DNA of 54,532 bases from Pseudanabaena biceps PCC 7429 (GTDB lineage Bacteria; Cyanobacteriota; Cyanobacteriia; Pseudanabaenales; Pseudanabaenaceae): contig NZ_ALWB01000004.1 in the NCBI RefSeq assembly GCF_000332215.1, forward strand, positions 1 through 54,532. Direction: 5' to 3'. Below the pieces are notes generated by a model, which made no database searches, was not told the origin of the DNA, and worked only from the letters and a program-made list of their open reading frames with translations. Numbering within the stretch: position 1 is the first letter of the stretch; every line of letters starts with the position of its first letter. This document shows positions 18,503 to 25,187 of the stretch, in pieces. The position numbers and the translations under genes are program-made.

Positions 18503-19399
18503 ATGCGATCGCAATGGGAATGTTTGCTCCAGAATCTTGGCTGTTGGCAAGGTTCCTTTACGCGCATATCCAAAAGTGGCGAAATCTTAGAAGACATTCC
18601 TAGCGAAACCAGTCTGGAACTGCAAGCCGACCATCAAACCATGCGTCAGGTAGTGCGACGCTTTTATGGGGGACAGCCACAGGACTTAGTTCTGGAATAT
18701 CGCACCCTCAACCGCAGTACCAGCTTTTTTGAGAACGGGGCTTTTTCGCAGGGATCGTTGCAATTTGCTCCCCATAGTGAATTTGGAGCAGAGTTAGGCT
18801 TGATTTATGGCGATCGCCGTTTGCGGTTAGTTGCTCTCTACGATAAAGCCAGTTACCTGAATTACTTTACGCTCATTCGTGAGCATTTACCCCAGATCAA
18901 TAGCCCCGAACGTCCTACTTTAACGGTAAAGGACTTAATCGGTAAATGGGAAGGTTCTGCGATTGTAATTGCTGCCGATTGGTTCGAGCCTGAGAGTATA
19001 TCAACCACGACGGAATGGCAATATGATGGCGATCGCGCGATCATGTCCCTGCAAATGCAGACAAATAGGGGATTGCAAACGATTACTTCAACTGGTAGGC
19101 GAGATGCTCATAATCCCCGCATCCTTAACTTTGAGCGAGATATGCCCAATTTCCTATCGACCGATCAAATGACGGATCAAATGACGGATCAAATGACGGA
19201 TCAAATGACGAGCCAGACCTTATTTTTACCCGATGGCGCATCGATAACCTGTCCGATCGCGATCGTTAACCGTCAGCCATTTCAATTATCCCTGTCATGG
19301 CTCATCGAGCCAGATCTACACCAACGGATGATCCGTGCCTACGATCACAAGGGCGAATGGACTAGCCTCACCCTAGTGACCGAGCGCAAAGTGGGGTAG
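18503..19399 (+). CDS. DUF3598 family protein
   Basis: This 298-residue soluble protein of the cyanobacterial and plastid DUF3598 family consists of two lipocalin-like beta-barrel halves related in fold to CpcS/CpeS chromophore lyases; function is unproven. Typical features are the opening MRSQWECLLQNLGCWQGSFTR, a first barrel to about residue 140, then KDLIGKWEGSAIVIAADWFEP starting the second, and a C-terminal TLVTERKVG. An in-frame 12-bp repeat (DQMT units, 19163-19210) sits in a loop of the second barrel. It lies 63 bases upstream of the DUF4436 gene and could be cotranscribed with it. The ATG at 18503 is embedded in a HIP1-like GCGATCGC sequence. Confidence 0.8.
   Translation: MRSQWECLLQNLGCWQGSFTRISKSGEILEDIPSETSLELQADHQTMRQVVRRFYGGQPQDLVLEYRTLNRSTSFFENGAFSQGSLQFAPHSEFGAELGLIYGDRRLRLVALYDKASYLNYFTLIREHLPQINSPERPTLTVKDLIGKWEGSAIVIAADWFEPESISTTTEWQYDGDRAIMSLQMQTNRGLQTITSTGRRDAHNPRILNFERDMPNFLSTDQMTDQMTDQMTDQMTSQTLFLPDGASITCPIAIVNRQPFQLSLSWLIEPDLHQRMIRAYDHKGEWTSLTLVTERKVG
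19163..19210 (+). repeat. 12-bp in-frame tandem repeat, four copies
   Basis: Four exact copies of GATCAAATGACG encode DQMT repeats in the DUF3598 protein. Confidence 0.95.
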
Positions 19400-19462
19400 T
19401 CTGAGTAGTGATTTGTTAGTAAATCACCAATCCCATAATTCATAATTACTGATTCAAACTCT

Positions 19463-20350
19463 ATGGAAGGTACTGCTCGTAAGCTTCTAGGGAAACGCAT
19501 CATTCTTATCCTGCTATTCTTAGCCCTCTTTATCGGTGCATTCTCTAGCGCTCTCTATTTCTATCAAAACGATCGCACTCAGCGATCGGCTGATCTGGTC
19601 TTTGGCGATGATAAAATACCAAATCGTCTTGATGTTGATGTTAGTCTATTGGCGATCGACCCCATTAAAGGCGAACTGACTCTTCGATTTGCGCCTAAAC
19701 CAGAAGGAACTTATTCAACGAAAGAATTCTACCTCACCAAAGATCTAAAGTTTTTTACGGGCATTGAAAGCGGTAAATCTGAAGTTACCCTTGAAAAAAA
19801 CCACATTATCGACTCCGTAACGGGGACAATCTCTATAGTTAAGGGTAGGGTTAGCGATTATCCCTTTGATTCGCATGTCTCTGACCTCTACATCTTTTTT
19901 ACCAATCCTAAAGATGAGAAGGAAGAAATTCCCATACTAGTAAATTTCTATGGAGCAGTATCAGGCTATAACGTTGATGCAGACTATATTCCGAAGAATG
20001 AGTTTCAGTCTACCGATGAAGTCAAGGCTCTGCGGATAAATATATCTCGCTCGATCATTACTAAATCCTTTTCTATCTTTTTGATGCTTGCCATGTGGCT
20101 GATTGGCTTGGTGATATTCACCATGTCTATGGTCGTGCTTTGGCAACCCCGTCCCATTGAGTTTGGTATGTTTACCCTCATTGCTGGTATGTTATTTGCT
20201 TTGCCAGCGGTGCGAAATCTCCAGCCTGGAGTTCCACCCCTAGGAGGATTGTCGGATTTCCTATCCTTTTTCTGGGCTGAAAGTCTAGTCGCTCTTTCCC
20301 TACCTATTCTCTTTTTCACTTGGCTAGTCCGCTATAAACCACCTAGCTAA
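19463..20350 (+). CDS. DUF4436 family membrane protein
   Basis: This 295-residue membrane protein resembles the DUF4436 family (known also from mycobacteria), without assigned function. An N-terminal hydrophobic segment (about 12-33) is followed by an extracytoplasmic domain of about 175 residues beginning NRLDVDVSLLAIDPIKGELTLRF, with YPFDSHVSDLYIFF typical of the family (a conserved YPFD). Three or four membrane helices close the protein (about 200-290), with RPIEFGMFTLIAGMLFALPAVRNLQPGVPPLG between them, another conserved piece. It lies 63 bases after the DUF3598 gene. The stop codon overlaps the left end of a family A element, so the element was inserted at, or forms, the gene end. Confidence 0.75.
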   Translation: MEGTARKLLGKRIILILLFLALFIGAFSSALYFYQNDRTQRSADLVFGDDKIPNRLDVDVSLLAIDPIKGELTLRFAPKPEGTYSTKEFYLTKDLKFFTGIESGKSEVTLEKNHIIDSVTGTISIVKGRVSDYPFDSHVSDLYIFFTNPKDEKEEIPILVNFYGAVSGYNVDADYIPKNEFQSTDEVKALRINISRSIITKSFSIFLMLAMWLIGLVIFTMSMVVLWQPRPIEFGMFTLIAGMLFALPAVRNLQPGVPPLGGLSDFLSFFWAESLVALSLPILFFTWLVRYKPPS

Positions 20351-20451
20351 GTAGCTAGGCGCAATTAAATATAAAATTCCAAAAGCTGTAGCGCAAGCTG
20401 CGCTTGCGCTACAGCTTTTGATTCTGTTCTTTAATTATGCCCAGTTACTTA
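20348..20451. repeat. Family A termini with a different core (copy 7)
   Basis: TAAGTAGCTAGGCGCAATTA and TTAATTATGCCCAGTTACTTA are inverted ends. The core at 20381-20419 is AAAAGCTGTAGCGCAAGC/GCTTGCGCTACAGCTTTT instead of the GTACCGCCCGC hairpin. The right end contains an in-frame ATG upstream of the next gene. Confidence 0.85.
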
Positions 20452-20517
20452 ATAGCCATTAACTATTGGCTATTAATCAATTGCCAAATACTAACTCCAC
20501 CAATTACCAATTCCCCT

Positions 20518-22038
20518 ATGTCCTTACCGCCAATTATCGAGCAAATGCTCGCGCCCGAATTTTACGATCATCCCGTTACTGAGCCGATCCAACTCCTGCA
20601 AACGCATATTTCCTTTGTGCTACTGACAGGAGACTATGCCTATAAAGTCAAGAAACCCATGAATTTTGGCTTTCTCGATTTTTCGACCTTGGCAAAGCGC
20701 AAATATTTCTGTGAAGAGGAACTCCGCCTCAATCGCCGCCTTGCTCCCGATCTGTATCTCTCGGTTTTGCCAATTGCTGAAACAGATGGGCAATATCATT
20801 TTGATCGCTCTGGCGAAAAAACGGCAGTCGAATATGCGATCGCTATGCCAGAGTTTTCGCAAGAGGATTTGTTAATTGAGATGTTTGCTTCAGGTCGGTT
20901 GACTGCCGATCATGTCAAACAAATTGGCGAACAATTGGCGGTATTCCATCAAAAGGCTCTAACTAACGAGCATATCAATACTTTTGGGACAGCCGAAGCA
21001 GTAAGAGCCGTAGCCAATGATAACTACGCTTCTACGGAGAAATATATTGGCATTGCACAAACAGCCGAATATTTTGAGCAAACTCGCGCCTATACCGAAA
21101 AATTCTTTGCTGAAAATACTGACCTATTTAGCGATCGCATTGCTAAGGGCAAAGTGCGGGAATGTCATGGTGATGTGCATTTAAAAAATATTTGTCTCTA
21201 TCAAGATAAAATTCAAATTTTTGATTGCATCGAGTTTAATGAACCATTCCGAAATAGCGATGTACTGTACGATGCTGCTTTCCTATTAATGGATTTGCAA
21301 TTTCGCGGTCGCAGAGATCTCGCCAATATCTTCCTCAATACCTACCTAGAACGTACTGGCGATTATGAGGGAGCCGTGCTGTTACCTCTGCATTGTAGTA
21401 TGCGCGCCTATGTGCGGGCTAAGGTGACATCATTTCTGCTCGACGACCCCAATATTCCTGCGGATGTGAAAGCGAATGCTCAAACGGAAGCTGCCGCCTA
21501 TTACAAATTGGCTTGGGAATATACGCAACCCAAACAGGGCAAATTGATCATCATGTCGGGCGTATCTGGCTCTGGCAAAAGTACGACAGCTAAGGCGATC
21601 GCCTCTGAACAGGATGCGATTTATCTGCGATCGGATGCTATCCGCAAGCAAATTGCGGGAATCGATCTGATGGAACGCGGTAGTGATGATATCTATACGC
21701 CAGAGATGACGGCGCAAACCTATGCCAGATTGGCGGAATTAGGTTCGCTATTAGCTAGCAAAGGCTTTACGGTCATTCTCGATGCGAAGTACGATCGTAT
21801 TAGTTTACGTAGTCAAGCGATCGCTGCCGCGCAAGCTCAAAATATCCCCGTAGTAATCCGTCACTGCACTGCGCCTGTGGAAGTTTTGCAGCAACGTTTA
21901 CGCGATCGCGCTGCGGCGAATAATGATATTGCTGATGCGACCGTTGAGCTGTTAGCCAGTCAGCAGGCTGCCTTTGAAGACTTCACGACTGAGGAATTAG
22001 TTTTAGTCAAAAAAGGTGAAAGAATCATAGCTATTTAG
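20518..22038 (+). CDS. Fused phosphotransferase-like/P-loop kinase protein
   Basis: This 506-residue protein joins two kinase folds. The N-terminal half resembles aminoglycoside/choline-type phosphotransferases: HGDVHLKNI with H217, followed by IFDCIEF, the catalytic loop and metal-binding Asp pattern. The C-terminal half is a zeta-toxin/gluconate-kinase-like AAA_33 P-loop domain with Walker A GVSGSGKS (348-355) and LRSDAIRKQIAG downstream. Such fusions (COG2187 plus COG0645) are widespread, with substrate unknown. The ATG at 20437 lies inside the right end of a family A repeat and would add 27 residues unlike the family, so ATG 20518 is preferred. It probably is not an antibiotic-resistance gene. 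Confidence 0.85.
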   Translation: MSLPPIIEQMLAPEFYDHPVTEPIQLLQTHISFVLLTGDYAYKVKKPMNFGFLDFSTLAKRKYFCEEELRLNRRLAPDLYLSVLPIAETDGQYHFDRSGEKTAVEYAIAMPEFSQEDLLIEMFASGRLTADHVKQIGEQLAVFHQKALTNEHINTFGTAEAVRAVANDNYASTEKYIGIAQTAEYFEQTRAYTEKFFAENTDLFSDRIAKGKVRECHGDVHLKNICLYQDKIQIFDCIEFNEPFRNSDVLYDAAFLLMDLQFRGRRDLANIFLNTYLERTGDYEGAVLLPLHCSMRAYVRAKVTSFLLDDPNIPADVKANAQTEAAAYYKLAWEYTQPKQGKLIIMSGVSGSGKSTTAKAIASEQDAIYLRSDAIRKQIAGIDLMERGSDDIYTPEMTAQTYARLAELGSLLASKGFTVILDAKYDRISLRSQAIAAAQAQNIPVVIRHCTAPVEVLQQRLRDRAAANNDIADATVELLASQQAAFEDFTTEELVLVKKGERIIAI

Positions 22039-22148
22039 CTATTCACGATTTATGCTGTGGTCTACGCAGCATAAATCGTGAGCAAATGCATAATTTTCAG
22101 TTCATCAATTAATCCGTTAATATATAAACACTAACCTTTCATTAAAAA

Positions 22149-22167
22149 TGTTATGTCCGATCGCCTG
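22149..22167. repeat. Left copy of the 19-bp direct repeat flanking the ATPase operon
   Basis: TGTTATGTCCGATCGCCTG. It contains the ATG (22153) and the first five codons (MSDRL) of the ATPase gene. The identical sequence recurs at 24553-24571, four bases after the last stop codon of the operon. Confidence 0.9.
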
Positions 22168-23394
22168 AAATTTTTCCGCAGGCTGATGTCAGCTTTTGAA
22201 GGTACTTCTAATCCTCAACGCGCTGTCGAGCGAGGATTTTATATCAACTTGCCAAATAATCCTGTAGGAGTTATTACTGGTAAAATTGCTCTCCGACCTT
22301 CTTCAGCACATTTGTTATTTGGTGGTATTGGATCGGGTAAAACTACACAATTACTATTAACTCAACAAGCTTTAAATGAGTTGGAAGATATTAAGGCTAT
22401 TTATATTGATATTAGTCTTTTTACTGATATTTCTGAACTGCAATCTGGTGCTTTAATTGCGATCGCGGGTCTTGAATTAATAAAGACATTGCAAGGCTAC
22501 AATACCTCTGAAATAAGTGATTCCAAGAGAATATTTGAGAGATTACTATATGGAAATAGTGAAATTGTTACGTACCATCAACCAAGACCAAATCAAAGTA
22601 TAGGGGGCATAGGTATAGGGGGAATGCTAAATGTGGGAAGCTCTCAAGCATTTACCACTACTGAGAAGCGAGAAAATCGAAGTTCAGTTTTACAAGCTTT
22701 TGCCAAGGTAAGCAAGTTCGTTAATGAGAAATCAGTAAAACAGGTTGTATTTCTTTTTGATAGTCTAGATAGACTAAGAGAATCTCAAATGTTTGTAAAA
22801 CCTGTTCTTGACGATGCAATTGAAATTAATAAATATGGATTTGGAGCAATTATTGTAGGCTCTATTGTAACTCTATACACAGAGAGAGTAAATATTGTAA
22901 AAAATACAGAAAATTTCTATTTCTTACCATATTTAGATGTTTTGAAAAATGCTGAAGCGCAACAACTTTTTACAGACATTTTTAAGGTTCGAGATCCTGA
23001 AAAGCTTATTAACCAAAGGGCAAGAGAGATGATCATATTTAATTCTGGAGGAGTTTTACGAGATTTGATGTCTCTTACCCAAGCGGCAATTGAGGAAGCT
23101 TATATGGACGGCTCGTCTCTAGTTATGGAGCAACATGCAGAGCAAGCAATTATATTTATGCAACGTTCCAAGACAATTGGTTTAACTGATTTGAATATAG
23201 ATACTCTTATTAAAGTTGCAACTGAGAAATCATTTTTCCCTAGAACTTCTGAAGATTTTGAACTAATGCTTACAGGACATATCTTAGAATATGAATATCC
23301 TCGCCAGCGTTTTGCTATTCATCCAACTTTAGTTCTATTTATTCAAAATAAAATTAATACGAGAGAATTTACTAATGGATTTGCTAGTGGATAA
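22153..23394 (+). CDS. P-loop ATPase, first gene of a three-gene module
   Basis: This 413-residue protein has Walker A GGIGSGKTT (57-65) and Walker B VVFLFDSLDRL with D203 and a DR pair at 206-207, the pattern seen in KAP/STAND-like NTPases. A Gly-rich insert (SIGGIGIGGMLNVGSS) lies near 155-172. The C-terminal third is helical, with SGGVLRDLMSLTQAAIEEA resembling the AAA sensor/lid region, and ends in a winged-helix-like part. It has no membrane segment. The N-terminal MSDRLKFFRRL is encoded within a 19-bp direct repeat. Base composition is more AT-rich than the flanks and only one HIP1 octamer was seen in the three genes. It overlaps the next gene by 20 bases. Such ATPases often power defence or regulatory complexes (inference); I do not recognise a named family. 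Confidence 0.8.
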   Translation: MSDRLKFFRRLMSAFEGTSNPQRAVERGFYINLPNNPVGVITGKIALRPSSAHLLFGGIGSGKTTQLLLTQQALNELEDIKAIYIDISLFTDISELQSGALIAIAGLELIKTLQGYNTSEISDSKRIFERLLYGNSEIVTYHQPRPNQSIGGIGIGGMLNVGSSQAFTTTEKRENRSSVLQAFAKVSKFVNEKSVKQVVFLFDSLDRLRESQMFVKPVLDDAIEINKYGFGAIIVGSIVTLYTERVNIVKNTENFYFLPYLDVLKNAEAQQLFTDIFKVRDPEKLINQRAREMIIFNSGGVLRDLMSLTQAAIEEAYMDGSSLVMEQHAEQAIIFMQRSKTIGLTDLNIDTLIKVATEKSFFPRTSEDFELMLTGHILEYEYPRQRFAIHPTLVLFIQNKINTREFTNGFASG

Positions 23395-23986
23395 ACTTTC
23401 TTCTATAGATGAGTTATTGCAAAAAATTGAATTGCGCCCGCCAGATAGTAATAGTTGGATGGTTCTGGTTGCTGTGCCTGATGACATACAATCAACAATT
23501 GATGAGTTACAAGATAGTGTTGAGATTTTTAGCGAATGTGAAGCAGTAACTATTTCAGGAGAATATGGGTCAAGAAATCTAGTTAAATGTATTAAAGAAT
23601 CACCTCAAGAATACTTCTTACTACATCAATTTGACTCATGGGATAATAACGAATGGGAGATTTTTGATACTTTTAGAACTCAATTAGACAAAAATAAAAA
23701 TGGTGGCTTAGTTGTACTTTCCGAGCAATCAAGTCGTTTAATGTTTAGTAATGCTCCTCATTTTGTTAGTTTTGTCGGCTCACGAATATATTATTTAGAT
23801 CAAGATGCAGATATACTTACTTCTGAAGAATGCGAACAACGCTTGTCTGCATTACAAGAATGGTCTGGTCAAACCAATGAAGAGATAATAGCTTTGGCTG
23901 AGAATCGTCAACTACCAACCGACCCAGAATATGGGGAATGGCTAATTTTACTCGATCGAGGTGACTTGCTTGAAAGGCAAAAATAG
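23375..23986 (+). CDS. Second protein of the ATPase module (unknown)
   Basis: This 203-residue acidic protein has no signal peptide or membrane segment. It starts inside the ATPase gene (20-base overlap, +1 frame), implying translational coupling. A Rossmann-like pattern is suggested: WMVLVAVPDD, a central YFLLHQFDSWDNNEWEIFDTFRTQL and GGLVVLSEQSSRLMFSNAPHFVSFVG, which looks like a P-loop-less relative of an ATPase core (D-x-W region in place of Walker B). The tail LPTDPEYGEWLILLDRGDLL appears strongly constrained and I believe it recurs in homologues, but I cannot name the family. A regulator or scaffold for the ATPase is the simplest idea. Confidence 0.7.
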   Translation: MDLLVDKLSSIDELLQKIELRPPDSNSWMVLVAVPDDIQSTIDELQDSVEIFSECEAVTISGEYGSRNLVKCIKESPQEYFLLHQFDSWDNNEWEIFDTFRTQLDKNKNGGLVVLSEQSSRLMFSNAPHFVSFVGSRIYYLDQDADILTSEECEQRLSALQEWSGQTNEEIIALAENRQLPTDPEYGEWLILLDRGDLLERQK

Positions 23987-24548
23987 TTGGGAAAAGATCT
24001 GTAAAGAAATCCAAGAGCGTTCTTTAAACCAGACACTACTGGAAATAGAAAGCGCAGAGAAATTAAGGAAACAAATTTTTAAATGTTTGAATGATGCCAG
24101 CAATGAAAAGATATTGAGTACGAATCTAAGTGAGCTTCATCAGTTGCTGAAGATAAGCAATGGTAAACAAGGATATTACGAAATTACAGGTGGTGGTAAA
24201 GATTCTAAACGCAATTTTAAACGAAATCCAGACATTCCACATTTCAAACTTAACAATGGTCGCTGGTTTGATTTTGCTATTACTATCGACGAAACAATTA
24301 GACCTGCTCAAATCATAGGATTTGATTTTGAAATAAGATTCCCTAAAAGAGAAGGAGAGATTGTAGCCTCTTTTTTAAGAATTGATCTCAATCTACCAGA
24401 TCATAGAAATGATGAACGAGATTTACGGTTTCATCTTCATCCCAACAATGGTGACATCATGATTCATAGTCCACCTATGTCACCTCTCGAAATTCTGCAT
24501 ATGTTTTTGTATGGCATGAATATTCGTGAAAAGCCTCGTACATATTGA
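23961..24548 (+). CDS. Third protein of the ATPase module (unknown)
   Basis: This 195-residue protein begins at GTG 23961, overlapping the previous gene by 26 bases; TTG 23970 is an alternative start. The first 70 residues are helical and Glu/Lys-rich. The rest appears to be a compact beta-rich domain: HFKLNNGRWFDFAITIDE, IIGFDFEIRFP, FLRIDLNLPDHRNDERDLRFHLHP, DIMIHSPPMSPLEILHMFLYG. The HLHP and D-H-R-x-D-E-R clusters are reminiscent of metal-binding or nuclease-type sites and could mark an effector, but no known motif is complete. The stop is followed after four bases by the right copy of the 19-bp direct repeat. Confidence 0.7.
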   Translation: MTCLKGKNSWEKICKEIQERSLNQTLLEIESAEKLRKQIFKCLNDASNEKILSTNLSELHQLLKISNGKQGYYEITGGGKDSKRNFKRNPDIPHFKLNNGRWFDFAITIDETIRPAQIIGFDFEIRFPKREGEIVASFLRIDLNLPDHRNDERDLRFHLHPNNGDIMIHSPPMSPLEILHMFLYGMNIREKPRTY

Positions 24549-24552
24549 AATT

Positions 24553-24571
24553 TGTTATGTCCGATCGCCTG
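24553..24571. repeat. Right copy of the 19-bp direct repeat
   Basis: Identical to 22149-22167. Followed in frame by a short remnant (MSDRL then LYLSNFLN and stop), which may be what is left of the sequence that preceded the insertion. Confidence 0.85.
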
Positions 24572-24581
24572 TTATATTTAT

Positions 24582-25106
24582 CTAATTTTCTGAATTAGTT
24601 GGGTGATAGCGAGAGCGGAAAGCATTGCCGATTGCAGGAGTCAACAAAATAGCGAGAGCGATCGCACTGCCAAAAGCAATATAGGGATTTAAAACCATCA
24701 ATCGCGAGATTGGTTCCTTTGTATCGATACTGAGCGCATCATCAAAAACATTGGGGATTTGTAAAAGCTTGGTTGCTGAAGGCGGTGAAATCCAATGTAA
24801 AGAAGCAGCAGTTGCAGGGAACATTACGGAACTGTAGAGACAAATGCTGAGAAACCTAGCCCAAGACTTTAAATTCCATAGTCCGATCGCTAAAAAAATT
24901 GGGACTATGCCAAACCCTAAAAAGGCAATTCCTGAAACTACTTGTAAATTAATGGAATTACTATCGACTAGAGGTGTGTCACCTTCTAGAATGCGATAAA
25001 TATAGAAGTTTAATAGGCGATCAAGGATTAGCACAATGCTCGTGCCGATCATTGTGGTGGCGAGAATCGTAATCGCGATCGGACGTTTGTGGACTTTAGA
25101 TTTCAT
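24582..25106 (-). CDS. Four-helix membrane protein of unknown function
   Basis: From ATG 25106 the protein has 174 residues and four hydrophobic segments (about 10-30, 55-80, 88-112 and 148-165), separated by one soluble loop of about 35 residues. I do not recognise a family. A TTG start at 25187 would begin directly at the stop codon of the P-type ATPase upstream and add 27 basic residues; I prefer ATG 25106 (MKSKVHKRPIAITIL), which places positive charges just before the first helix. It lies downstream of the ATPase on the same strand, 81 bases away, so it probably is cotranscribed and could be an accessory subunit (inference). Confidence 0.65.
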   Translation of the reverse strand: MKSKVHKRPIAITILATTMIGTSIVLILDRLLNFYIYRILEGDTPLVDSNSINLQVVSGIAFLGFGIVPIFLAIGLWNLKSWARFLSICLYSSVMFPATAASLHWISPPSATKLLQIPNVFDDALSIDTKEPISRLMVLNPYIAFGSAIALAILLTPAIGNAFRSRYHPTNSEN

Positions 25107-25187
25107 GGTTTTTAGGTTCTCAAAAGATATAGCATTTGCACAATTTCTTAGAAATCGTTTTAAAGATAGTTTCCATCTTCTAGTCAA

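Noticed and set aside
20437-20517. Upstream start for the phosphotransferase/kinase fusion
   Set aside because: The ATG is inside the right end of a family A element and the added residues look like translated repeat.
20518-22038. Aminoglycoside resistance gene
   Set aside because: The APH-like half is fused to a P-loop kinase, an arrangement widespread in environmental bacteria and not tied to resistance.
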